Positions 17,010 through 26,370 of a DNA stretch of 64,000 nucleotides are shown here, piece after piece. Location of the stretch: NCBI RefSeq assembly GCF_002017875.1, contig NZ_MUFV01000004.1:1-64000 (forward strand). Reading direction: 5' to 3'. The stretch is from Deinococcus sp. LM3 (GTDB taxonomy: Bacteria; Deinococcota; Deinococci; Deinococcales; Deinococcaceae). The stretch's first letter is position 1. Each line of letters opens with the position of its first letter. Both the position numbers and the translations under genes were made by a program. The notes beneath the pieces were generated by a model, which made no database searches, had not been told where the DNA came from, and saw only the letters and a program-made list of their open reading frames with translations.

Positions 17010-17056
17010 CTGGGCGCTTGACCTTTCGACCGACCGCTAATCACAGACGGCAATAT

Positions 17057-17470
17057 TAATCGAATGGAAAGCGGCTTCATCTGTCGCTAGGGTCTCTCCA
17101 ATGGGCATGGTCTGCATCAAAAAACACAGCTCATCAGCGCTGCGCACCAGGCCGCTTCTCTGACACTTATCAACGGGGCGTGTAGAAGCATCTCGGTCCA
17201 AACCTGTCGGTAAACACTCGAAGCCCGATACGTGCACTGTGTGTGACCTCCGCCCAATTCTGCGCGCTGTGACGCAATGCTGATGGGACTAGGCATTCAG
17301 CGCTACGCATGGCAAATCACGAATATTAAGGTTAAATTTCGCTTAAAACAGATTGACGCTGATAGACTGATGTGAGATTACTCACAGCGGCGCGACTCGT
17401 TCAATACCTGTGCGCCTGCCTCACCGCTCCTGAGTCAACCCCTAACCCGAGCAGCGGGAAGGAGATCACC
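17057..17470. other. Upstream region of the CBASS operon
   Basis: About 410 bases with no convincing gene. A minus-strand frame of about 66 codons (17237 to the IS) would have ended just across the IS66 insertion point, so a tiny gene may have been cut. The base composition becomes AT-rich near 17315-17380, where the CBASS promoter is expected. Confidence 0.4.
17353..17381 (+). promoter_or_regulatory. Candidate CBASS promoter
   Basis: TTGACG (17353-17358) is followed 17 bases later by GATTAC (17376-17381). The -35 is good and the -10 is weak. It lies about 90 bases upstream of the CD-NTase start. Confidence 0.35.
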
Positions 17471-18529
17471 ATGGCTGACATCCAACGACACTTTGAAACG
17501 TTCGTCAACACGATCAAACTCAGTGGTGAGGAAGAGATTCTGCGCCAGAAGCGGACGGCCATCGTCGACGCTCTGCGGATCGGCCTCGAACGCGATTTCA
17601 AGGCGCGCGGGGAAGCCGTACCCACGTTTACGCACTTCAATCAGGGCAGCTACAGCCTGAAAACCGGGGTCAAGCCCGAAGGTAGTAGCAACGACTACGA
17701 CATTGACGTCGGCATCGTCTTCGCTGAAGATCCCAAAGACCACGCCGATGACCCGGTCAAACTCAAGCGGTGGGTTCGCGACGCTCTGGACGGTCATACG
17801 AAGGACATCCGCATCAAAACGCCCTGCGTGACTGTGATGTACCAGGTCGGGTACCATGTCGACCTCGCCGTCTATGCCCACCCTGACAAGAAGACCAGCG
17901 GTGAATTGCCGCTGTCCTGGGGCAAGGAGCATGCAGCCGTGCAGGAGTGGCAGGACAACCACCCCAGCAAACTCGCTGACCTCATCAAGCAGACGTTTCC
18001 AGACAAAGAGCAGCGCCGTCAGTTCCGGCGCGTGTTGCGTGCCCTGAAGCGCTGGCGCGACCGTAAGTACAAAAGCGCGACCAGCCACGCTGCACCCGTG
18101 GGGGTCGGACTCACGGTGGCCGGCCTGACCTGGTTCCGCCCCCAGATCGACACCTTCAATCAGACCGCGAACGATCGGCTCGCCACGGAACTGTTCGTTC
18201 GTCAGCTGCTCGCCAACTTCAGGGATGGCGTGTGGAGTTCGAAGGATGAGGCTTCAGGCCGCCGACTTGTGGTGAAGCTCCCCTTCACCCCATACAAGGA
18301 CGTCTTCGAGCGCATCAACAACAGCAACATGGGCAAGCTCGAAGGCTTCCTCAAGTCCCTCCTGGCTGACCTGGAAACTGCTGGCTCCGCAAGTTCCACC
18401 AAGGACGCGTGCGCCGCAATGCGCCGTCAGTTCGGTCCGGACTTTCCCGAAGGAGACGACACGGACGGCACCACCGAAGGGTCCAAGAAGCACCCGCCAG
18501 TGATTGTGCCCTCCCACACCTCCGGGTGA
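17471..18529 (+). CDS. CBASS CD-NTase (cyclic oligonucleotide synthase)
   Basis: A 352-aa nucleotidyltransferase. The polymerase-beta-like active site shows GSYSLKTGVKP and NDYDIDVGIVF (residues about 57-85), the GS-x-hDxD arrangement of CD-NTases, with a third acidic strand in YHVDLAVYAH. On phage sensing these enzymes make a cyclic di- or trinucleotide that activates the effector. The start has GGGAAGGAGATCACC before ATG. It is the first gene of a four-component type II CBASS operon and overlaps cap2. The nucleotide product cannot be predicted from sequence alone. Confidence 0.9.
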   Translation: MADIQRHFETFVNTIKLSGEEEILRQKRTAIVDALRIGLERDFKARGEAVPTFTHFNQGSYSLKTGVKPEGSSNDYDIDVGIVFAEDPKDHADDPVKLKRWVRDALDGHTKDIRIKTPCVTVMYQVGYHVDLAVYAHPDKKTSGELPLSWGKEHAAVQEWQDNHPSKLADLIKQTFPDKEQRRQFRRVLRALKRWRDRKYKSATSHAAPVGVGLTVAGLTWFRPQIDTFNQTANDRLATELFVRQLLANFRDGVWSSKDEASGRRLVVKLPFTPYKDVFERINNSNMGKLEGFLKSLLADLETAGSASSTKDACAAMRRQFGPDFPEGDDTDGTTEGSKKHPPVIVPSHTSG

Positions 18530-20358
18530 GCGTGGCGCAACCCACTGCTCAAGTTCTGGCCGCCCTGGACGAGTTTGCCGCCACTGGCGCCTTGCGGGAC
18601 GCCCAGGTCAAGCGCGCCACCCGTCACCTGACGTGGGCGACGAACCACGATGTGGTCGCCTACGTCGAAGGGCAGCTGACCATTCTGGGGTGGGACGTGT
18701 ACGTGCGGGTGGGTGTCACATCGGCCTTCCCGCACGACCTGCCGTTCGTTCAGGTGGCGGCTACTGGGGACGATCTCGACGGGCAGGTTACCGGGCACCT
18801 GGAAAGCGATGGGAACGTGTGCTTCACCGCGTCCCGCGACGTGCTGTTCGACCCCCACCGCCCTGTGGATCTCCTCACCGCCTGCCTGGGCCTGGCCACC
18901 ACCACCCTCAGCGATGCGCGGACATCACCTGACAACAGCGGAATCCTAGACGAGTTCGCCAGTCACTGGAGTCACGCTCTCCCAGCCAGGAAACAGGTGC
19001 CGCTCCTCCCGATGTACTTCACGCCTGACGACCGCCTGAGACCTGTGCACGCCTGGCGGAAGGCTGATCGCCGCACCGCGCATCAGCTGAGCAAGCGGAC
19101 TTCAAAAGCGCCGGTGTCAGCCAGCCAGTTGGACATCATTGCAGTTGCCGATGATCCTGCCGCAGCTCGGCAGTTCGATCAACTTGCCCCGGATCGGTTG
19201 GTACCGCCCACGGCCACGGCGCTCTACATCCCTCTCCAGGCTGGTCCGTCCCTGCTGCCCCCTGCGCCCGGGCACCCCTGGACAGTGGCCAGTCTGCGGG
19301 ACGTGGTGAGGCGCCACCTCCTACCTGACACACTGACTGCACTGGACGCGCTGCTGATGCAGCGACAGTCCCCACAGGATCTGATCATCCTGGGTATTCC
19401 CCGGCCGACAGGCACTGGGCCTGGACGGTACGCCGCCGTGGCCGTGCGCCTCAGTGGCATGCGTGCTGCGCACGCCCTCCTGCCTGCTTCGAGGCTGACC
19501 CACACCCGCCTGACCATGCAGTCCGTGCGGCGCCTTGACCGGGCGTACGTGATGCAGCGTGGTGGCAGCAATGACCAGCTCAGCAACCGACGCGTGTTGC
19601 TGCTCGGGTGCGGCGCGCTGGGCGGACACCTTGCATTCATGCTGGCAGCCGCTGGGATCGGCGCGCTGACCCTGGTTGACCTGGATACCTTCACTCTGGA
19701 CAACACGTTCCGTCACGCGCTGGGACGGCGCTTCGTGGGAAAGCCCAAGGTGGAGGCGATGGCGCTGGCCCTGCGGGAACGCTACCCGTATCTCCAGGTG
19801 ACGCCCGTGCAGGGGCGGACGACGCAGGTCATCGGGCGTGAAGTCCATCTCGGCGACTTCGACCTGATCGTTGACGCGACCGGGAGTGCCACCCATCACC
19901 TCAGCCTCGCCGACCTCCTGAGGGCCGGGCCGCATCCCCCCGCGTTGCTCTCCTGGCTAGACGCGTTGGGTCTCGGGGGGCACACCGCCACGGTGTACGC
20001 CGATCAACCTGGCTGCCCCCGGTGCCTGTACAGCGACCCGGCCGCGCCCATGTGGAATGCCGGATCGTTCATTGCGCCGGGGCAGGATGTCGGTCGGGAT
20101 GCACTGGGCTGCGGCACGGCCTTTACACCCTTTACGGATCTGGACGCCATCCGGACGGCTGAGTTCACTGCGCGTCAGGCGGTGGCCATCCTCACCGGAG
20201 CGGAGGGGCTGTCTTTGCTGCGCTCTTGGAAGGGCGCCCGCGCCGCTCTCCGCGCGGCCCATGTCACACTCAGCGCACGGGCAGTAAGAAAGCGGCGGCA
20301 CCTGAATGTCGGCGAGGGGTTTGCTCAGGTCACCTGCCCAATCTGTGGAGACGCATGA
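18526..20358 (+). CDS. cap2: CBASS Cap2, E1/E2-like ubiquitin-transfer protein
   Basis: A 610-aa protein starting at a GTG that overlaps the CD-NTase stop (GTGA). The N-terminal third is E2-like, with the region around SDGNVCFTASRD carrying the presumed catalytic Cys. The C-terminal half is a ThiF/E1 adenylation domain with the nucleotide loop LLLGCGALGGHLAFMLAAAG, VDLDTFTLDN, and zinc-type Cys pairs GCPRCLYS and CPICGDA at the end. Cap2 conjugates the CD-NTase C-terminus to targets and so primes signalling. Confidence 0.9.
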   Translation: MSVAQPTAQVLAALDEFAATGALRDAQVKRATRHLTWATNHDVVAYVEGQLTILGWDVYVRVGVTSAFPHDLPFVQVAATGDDLDGQVTGHLESDGNVCFTASRDVLFDPHRPVDLLTACLGLATTTLSDARTSPDNSGILDEFASHWSHALPARKQVPLLPMYFTPDDRLRPVHAWRKADRRTAHQLSKRTSKAPVSASQLDIIAVADDPAAARQFDQLAPDRLVPPTATALYIPLQAGPSLLPPAPGHPWTVASLRDVVRRHLLPDTLTALDALLMQRQSPQDLIILGIPRPTGTGPGRYAAVAVRLSGMRAAHALLPASRLTHTRLTMQSVRRLDRAYVMQRGGSNDQLSNRRVLLLGCGALGGHLAFMLAAAGIGALTLVDLDTFTLDNTFRHALGRRFVGKPKVEAMALALRERYPYLQVTPVQGRTTQVIGREVHLGDFDLIVDATGSATHHLSLADLLRAGPHPPALLSWLDALGLGGHTATVYADQPGCPRCLYSDPAAPMWNAGSFIAPGQDVGRDALGCGTAFTPFTDLDAIRTAEFTARQAVAILTGAEGLSLLRSWKGARAALRAAHVTLSARAVRKRRHLNVGEGFAQVTCPICGDA

Positions 20359-20873
20359 ATCTGGAATTGCCCTTACCGACAGGCGGCACCGTCACGGTCA
20401 CGGCTGCCGTTCTGAACGCGCTGTGGGGCTTCGTGCAGCATCAGCCGGACGCCACAGAGGCTGGCGGCATGCTGATCGGCCACCATCCTGAGGCAACGCC
20501 AGGCATCATCCTCGACCGGCACACTACGCCACAACCGGAAGACCAGCGCAGCCGCTACCGTTACCACCGGGATCAGGCGGCGCATCAGGTGCTCCTGAGC
20601 ATGCAGTGGACCCTAAGCGGCCACACGCGCACATACGTCGGAGAGTGGCACACGCACCCAGAGGCTGTACCGACTCCGTCCAAGCTGGATCGGCGCAGCT
20701 GGAAGGCGGCGCTTCGGGAGACCGACTTCCGCGGGCCGGGTTTGGTGTTCATCATCGTCGGCACCCAACGCACGCGCGTGTGGTTCGGGCAGAAGGGTCA
20801 GACAACGTTCCCTTTGTTGGTTGAGATGCCCACAGGAGGCCAGCATGGCACCCAAGAAGAAACAAGCAACTGA
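20355..20873 (+). CDS. cap3: CBASS Cap3, JAB/JAMM isopeptidase
   Basis: A 172-aa metalloprotease. The JAMM motif is complete: Glu in TEAGGMLIGHH, then GEWHTHPEAVPTPSKLDR, which gives H-x-H, the S and the Asp ligand. Cap3 cleaves CD-NTase conjugates and tunes the system. It overlaps cap2 by ATGA and its 3' end overlaps the cap5 start by 29 bases. Confidence 0.9.
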   Translation: MNLELPLPTGGTVTVTAAVLNALWGFVQHQPDATEAGGMLIGHHPEATPGIILDRHTTPQPEDQRSRYRYHRDQAAHQVLLSMQWTLSGHTRTYVGEWHTHPEAVPTPSKLDRRSWKAALRETDFRGPGLVFIIVGTQRTRVWFGQKGQTTFPLLVEMPTGGQHGTQEETSN

Positions 20874-22074
20874 TCAACCCGTCACGCCCGCCGTCACGGA
20901 AGTTCTGGAACAGAAGAAAACGGGGGGGCGTACGCCATTACCACCAAAGGTGCAGAACGAGGTGTGGGGTCGGGCAGCAGGCCGCTGCCAATTCGGCGGC
21001 TGCAATAAGCCTCTGTTAAATGACGATCTGACGGGTCAACGACACAACGGAGCCATCATTGCGCACATTGTCGCGGCGGCCGCAAACGGCCCTCGCGGTG
21101 ACGCCGTCCGGTCGCCTCTCCTGATCAAGGATCCTGCAAACCTTATGCTCACCTGCAAGGCGCATGGCAGCTTGATTGATAACCACGATTATGTCGACCA
21201 GTACACCGAAGCGGTCCTGCAGGAATACAAGCAGGCGCATGAGAAGCGCGTCCGTGATGCGACTGCCGCTCTTGATGATCAGAAGACGGCTCTGATGGTC
21301 ATCCAAGGGCGCATCGCTGGGAAGGAGAGCCACATTGATCTCAACGAGATCCGCAAGGCCATTCATCCGCGGTGGCCCGGCAGTGACGATGGCGTGACAG
21401 TCGATCTCAATCACCTGACGTTGGGAGAAGACTGGGATGCCTATTGGCAAGAGGCCAGTGCCAGTATCAATGAAGGCGTCAAGGACATCATCAGAAAGGT
21501 TCGGCAAAGCTCGGCGCATGTTTCTGTGTTCGCCCTGGCACCTATTCCCCTGCTGACCCTCCTGGGCTTCAAGTTAGGGAGCCGCTTGCCGGCTGACCTA
21601 TTCCAAAAGCACCGAAAAAAGCCGAATAACCCTTGGTGTTGGGATGACGGAGAGCCTGGCATCGCCGACGAGTTCAACTTGTTTAAGCCTGAGGAGGTAG
21701 ATGTCACCCTGACCGATGTGGCCCTGGTGGTTTCCGTATCACGGAAAGTCAATCCCGACTTGGTAACAAGGAGCCTTGGTGTCCCACATGCCCGTTTTGA
21801 GATTCAAGCCCGGTCAACGAGTACCGACTTCCTGAAATACCGGAGCCAGCTCGAATTGTTTGCGACGGAATACCGCTACATCCTGAAATTGATTGGTGAG
21901 CAATTCCCGAACGTCGAACGAATCCATCTATTCCAGGCGTCGCCGGCGCCACTCGCGATTGAGGCGGGGCGGAACCTCATTGAGAAAGCCGACGCTGAAC
22001 TAGTCGTCTACGACCTCAACGGTGCCAGGTATTATCCAGCCCTGCGATTGAACGGCGGGCGGCGGTCCAAATGA
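20845..22074 (+). CDS. cap5: CBASS effector Cap5, HNH nuclease with SAVED domain
   Basis: A 409-aa effector. The N-terminal HNH nuclease is visible as GRCQFGGCNKPL, the His in IIAHIVAAAANGPRGD, and NLMLTCKAHGSLID. A helical linker follows. The C-terminal half is a SAVED sensor (HVSVFALAPIPLLTLLGFKLG; IHLFQASPAPLAIEAGRNL). The cyclic nucleotide makes it oligomerise and degrade DNA, killing or arresting the infected cell. The start at 20845 is set by CACAGGAGGCCAGC. Confidence 0.9.
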   Translation: MAPKKKQATDQPVTPAVTEVLEQKKTGGRTPLPPKVQNEVWGRAAGRCQFGGCNKPLLNDDLTGQRHNGAIIAHIVAAAANGPRGDAVRSPLLIKDPANLMLTCKAHGSLIDNHDYVDQYTEAVLQEYKQAHEKRVRDATAALDDQKTALMVIQGRIAGKESHIDLNEIRKAIHPRWPGSDDGVTVDLNHLTLGEDWDAYWQEASASINEGVKDIIRKVRQSSAHVSVFALAPIPLLTLLGFKLGSRLPADLFQKHRKKPNNPWCWDDGEPGIADEFNLFKPEEVDVTLTDVALVVSVSRKVNPDLVTRSLGVPHARFEIQARSTSTDFLKYRSQLELFATEYRYILKLIGEQFPNVERIHLFQASPAPLAIEAGRNLIEKADAELVVYDLNGARYYPALRLNGGRRSK

Positions 22075-22313
22075 ATGCTCCGCAGAGATTTTCCTTGATC
22101 CGCCAAGCGGATGCGACGGGCGTCAGCGGGACGGGCCACGTCTTGGATGGTGTGATCTTTCACACGGGGCAGGTCGTGGTGTGTTGGCGCTCCGCCTTCG
22201 GCAGTATCACCATCTTTGAGAACTGGGAGGCGTTTGTTGGGGTGCACCTTCGGGCCCACCCTGAGAACTGTGCCTCCCTCGTGTTTCTGGATGGCGACGC
22301 AAAAGAAGTGTGA
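22071..22313 (+). CDS. Small CBASS-linked protein of unknown function
   Basis: An 80-aa protein with an ATGA overlap to cap5, so it belongs to the operon. Its visible pattern is RFSLIRQADATGVSGTGHVLDGVIF followed by a Trp-rich strand, a compact beta-rich domain. Similar small proteins occur beside defence genes, but I cannot name a function. It is the last gene before the nested IS block. Confidence 0.6.
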   Translation: MNAPQRFSLIRQADATGVSGTGHVLDGVIFHTGQVVVCWRSAFGSITIFENWEAFVGVHLRAHPENCASLVFLDGDAKEV

Positions 22314-24526
22314 TCCTGATGGCGAGCGCCTCAGCACCTGACACTTCAGGTTGAATGGCGTCCTGGACGCAGTGCGGCATGACAAAGGGCGGTATCTGGG
22401 TCTGTGACAATCCGCGATACCGCCCGCCTGCATGCTGACACGCTGGCTGCCCACCTCAAAGCCCACCTGCCTCATCGCCGCCTTGATGCCCTGAGGCGTC
22501 TGGCCGAAGTGCTCCTGGCACTGCTTCAGGCGGAGTCCACCCGGCACCGCAAGATCGCGCTCCATTTGCCTCGGGACGCCAGTCTCGAATCCAAGACCCG
22601 CACCGTGGCCCGCGTCTTCCACGATGCTCAGCTCACCCCGCAGGACGTCTGTGACGTCCTGCTTCCCCTGCTCCCCGACGGCAAGCTCACGCTAGATCAT
22701 GGACCGGACGACGTGGCACTACGGCCAGACCCCGCTGAACATCCTGGTCCTGGGGGCCATCCTCGGGGGCGCCGTCATCCCGCTGGTGTGGTCGATCCTT
22801 CCACACCAGGGGAACAGCAGCACCGGGGCCCGGATCCTCCTGGTCGCCCGTCTGCTCAAGGTCCTGCCCGCCAGACGCTGGGCCGTGCTCATCGCGGACC
22901 GGGAGTTCGTGGGGCAGGAGTGGTGCACGTCCCTGCGCTGGAAGCGCATCCGGCAGTGTCTGCGCATTCGGGAGAACACCCGTGTCGAGGATGAGCTCGC
23001 TCGGGACCTGTTCACCACACTGCAACCGGGTGAAGTCCGCACGCTGTTCGAGCGCACCTGGGTGTATGGCGGGTGGATGCACGTGGTCATCACCCTGTCC
23101 CCCGCGGGGGACAGGGTGATCGTCGCCTCTGATTTACCCGTCCTGGACGTATTGAGCATGTATCGTCTCCGCTTGCGTACGCTGGTGAAATCCGGCGGGC
23201 GGCGCTGGAGTTATCCGGCACGTCCCGCTGGATGAAATCGGCACCCTGCGCTGGGCGAATCCGGCACCCTCTGCTGGATGTCGGCACCCGACACGTAGAC
23301 GAGACTCCCTTGGTCATCCTTCAGGATGACCAGAAAGCGAGCGTCTATGCGAAAAATCAGAGAAGTCTTGCGCTTGAAGTTGGACCTCAAACTGAGCGAC
23401 CACCAGGTCGGGCAGAGTGTCGGTCTGGCGCGCAGCACGGTTCAGGACTACGTCATCCGAGCGAAACAGGCCGGGCTGACCTGGCCACTTCCCCCTGACC
23501 TGGATGACCACCAGCTTGAACAGCAACTGTTCAAGCAACAGGATCAGGCGGCGCAGCGTGCCGTGCACATTCCCGATTGGGCTGCACTGGACCGAGAACT
23601 CCGGCGCAAAGGCGTTACACGCCAACTCCTGTGGGAAGAATATCGGCGCCAGCATCCCGATGGCTGGCAGTACGCGACGTTCAACGAACACTACCGTCAC
23701 TGGAAAGCCGCGAGCGGTTTGACCATGCGTCAAACCCACCGAGCAGGGGAAAAACTCTTCGTCGACTACGCCGGACTGATCGTGCCCATCACGGATCCAA
23801 AAACCGGAAAAGTAAGTGCAGGACAGGTGTTTGTGGCGACCCTGGGAGCCAGTAACTATACCTACGCGGAAGTCACACGCACGCAGAGCGTTCCGGACTG
23901 GATTGCCTCGCATGTCCGTGCCCTGGCGTTTTTCGGCGGTGTCCCGGACATCATCGTTCCTGACAACCTCAAGGCTGGCGTGCACCACGCCAGCCGCTAC
24001 GAACCTGAGCTGAACCGCACCTATCAGGAGTTTGCCCAGCACTACGATGTCGCGATCATTCCGACCCGGGTTCGTAAGCCCAAAGACAAGGCCCTGGTCG
24101 AAGTGCATGTGCAAATCGTGGAACGCCGGATTCTGGCGCCCCTTCGTGATCGGGTGTTGTTCAGCGTGTCGGAAGCGAATGCACTGATCTGGGCGCTGGT
24201 CGAGGCACTGAATCAGCAACCGTTTCAGAAACGACCCGGCAGTCGGCGCAGTGAGTTCGAAGCCCTGGATCGCCCCCTACTCCGCCCTTTACCCATCCAA
24301 CCGTTCGAAATTGCGGAGTGGAAGCAGGCTGTGGTGGGGCTGGATTACCACGTCGTCGTCCTGGGGCACGCCTATAGCGTGCCCCACCTGCACGCCAGGA
24401 CGCGGGTGGATGTTCGCCTGACTCCGCAGCTCATCGAAATCTACCGGGCAGGACAGCGGATCGCCGTGCACCACCGGGTGTCAGAGGAGCACGGCAGGAC
24501 GATGCGGCACACGACATTGGCGGAAC

Positions 24527-26043
24527 GTCTGTGATTAGCGCGCTTTCGAGTGCCCGGCCGGAAGCCGGGCACTTCTGCCGTTACCATGCTGTCCATGGGC
24601 ACTGGGGCGACTGAGAAGGATCTCTTCGAGATCATGCGTCGTCAGTCTGAGCAGATCGACCAACTGATCGCCGAGAACAAGGCCCTCAAAGCGGAAATCG
24701 CCCGCCTGAAGAAGCGCATCAAGGAACTCGAACGGCGGGAACGCAAGTACGCCGCCCCCTTCAGTCGGGAGAAGCGCACCGCCGATCCCAAATCACCAGG
24801 ACGCCGTCCTGGTGAAGGTACCTTCGCCCACAAGGCCTCACCCACGCCACAGCAGATCACGGCCACCGTGGAGGTCGACACGCCCAACACCTGTCCTCGC
24901 TGTGGGTTCACGGGCCTGCTGATCTTCACCCGTCAGGACAAGGCCTGGGTCACGGAACTCGTCCCCCAGAACGCCATGCAGGTCACCGAGTACCACGTGC
25001 CCGTCATGGAGTGCCCGCAGTGTCACCACGCAGTGCGTGGTGACCATCCCGACCTGAAAGCCGATCAGGTCGGTGCGACTGCCCATCGACTCGGCCCCGT
25101 CCTGCACGCCACCCTGCAGACCCTGCATCACGAGCTAGGCCTGCCGGTCCGCCGAATCGGTCGGGTCATGGACCTCCTCGGCGGCCTCCAGATCACGCAG
25201 GGTGCGATCACGCAAGCCGCCCAGCGGCTTGCGGCCGACGGAAGCGCCCTGGCGGCCCACGTCGACGCACTGCAGACACAGATCCAGCAGGCGCCCTACG
25301 TGCATCACGACGACACCGGCTGGCGGATCGGCGCCCAGAACGCCTGGGTAGGCGCCTTCCGCAGCGCCGACACCGTGCTGTTCCGCGCGAACCTGCGTCA
25401 CACGAACGTGGAAGTCCGGGAAGGTCTGGGGCAGAACTTCGCCGGCGTGCTGATCAGTGACCGTTTCTCCTCGTACGACAGCCGCTTCCTGCAGGACGTC
25501 CGGCAGCAGAAGTGCCTGGCGCACCTGATCCGCAACGCAGATGAGGTCGCCGCTGGTCTCCAGCGGCGACCCGGGCGGGGAGAGCTGTACGGGCAACGGG
25601 TCGCGCAGGTGTTCCGGGACGGCATCCGATTGCACCAGGACGTGACGACTGGGGTCTGTACGCGAGAGGAGTACGCGCAGCAGGGTGAGGAACTCACCCT
25701 GCGTCTGGACGCCCTGCTGAACCGGGCACCGCTGAAGTCGAAAGCGAACGAGCGACTCCGACTGGGCATCCTGAAGCAGAGCGTGCTCGAGCGGTTGTGG
25801 CGGTTCCTGAAGGACCCGGACATTCCACCGACGAACAACGCCGCGGAACGTGCCCTGCGGACAGTGGTGATGGCGAGGAAGGTCTCGCAGTGCAGCAAAA
25901 ATGCGGTGGGTGCGCAGACGTACATGCGGATCAAGTCCACCGTGGAGACCGCGCGGTTGCGCGGTCAGGACCCTGTCGTGGTCCTGACCGGCTTGATGCG
26001 CTAACTGGGCGCTTGACCTTTCGACCGACCGCTAATCACAGAC
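24527..26043 (+). mobile_element. IS66-type element, copy 2, inside istA
   Basis: Same 1517-bp element as at 15532, in the same orientation. The 14-bp repeats are perfect, and the target duplication is GGCGGAAC (24519-24526 and 26044-26051). A different duplication sequence from copy 1 shows independent insertion. Confidence 0.95.
24586..26004 (+). CDS. IS66-family transposase (copy 2)
   Basis: Encodes the same 472-aa protein as the gene at 15591, including all DDE residues and the two CxxC pairs. I saw no difference in the stretches compared, so the two insertions appear recent. Confidence 0.9.
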   Translation: MLSMGTGATEKDLFEIMRRQSEQIDQLIAENKALKAEIARLKKRIKELERRERKYAAPFSREKRTADPKSPGRRPGEGTFAHKASPTPQQITATVEVDTPNTCPRCGFTGLLIFTRQDKAWVTELVPQNAMQVTEYHVPVMECPQCHHAVRGDHPDLKADQVGATAHRLGPVLHATLQTLHHELGLPVRRIGRVMDLLGGLQITQGAITQAAQRLAADGSALAAHVDALQTQIQQAPYVHHDDTGWRIGAQNAWVGAFRSADTVLFRANLRHTNVEVREGLGQNFAGVLISDRFSSYDSRFLQDVRQQKCLAHLIRNADEVAAGLQRRPGRGELYGQRVAQVFRDGIRLHQDVTTGVCTREEYAQQGEELTLRLDALLNRAPLKSKANERLRLGILKQSVLERLWRFLKDPDIPPTNNAAERALRTVVMARKVSQCSKNAVGAQTYMRIKSTVETARLRGQDPVVVLTGLMR

Positions 26044-26370
26044 GGCGGAACATATGCCGACCCATCATCGGCAGCTCGCTGCTCTGAACGCGGATGCCTT
26101 GATCCAGCAAGCCCAAGCCATTGGTGAACAGACCGCCGCGCTGGTCTGCGCCATTTTCGATGGTGAACAGCATCCTGAACAGCAAAAACGCACGGTGTTG
26201 GGCATTCTCCGGTTGCACCGTGAATATGGCGCGCGGCTGGAAGCCGCGTGCCGCCGTGCCCTATTTTTGCAGGCCCACAGCCTGCAGAGCGTCCGTTCCA
26301 TCCTGAAGCACCGCCTGGACGAGGCCGAACTGCCCGCGGCCTCTGAGGTGCTGCCCGTGGCGGTTCACAG

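Larger units (their letters stand above)
15532..17048 (+). mobile_element. IS66-type element, copy 1 (1517 bp)
   Basis: Terminal inverted repeats GTCTGTGATTAGCG / CGCTAATCACAGAC are perfect over 14 bp. An 8-bp target duplication GGCAATAT flanks it (15524-15531 and 17049-17056), the usual IS66 size. It carries only the transposase and lacks the small IS66 accessory genes, like the ISBst12 subgroup. It has the same length and encodes the same protein as the copy at 24527. Confidence 0.95.

Noticed and set aside
23174..23320. Repeated GGCACCCTGCGCTGG-like units that resemble a CRISPR or iteron array
   Set aside because: They are the terminal multiple repeats of the IS21-type element, few in number and without spacers.
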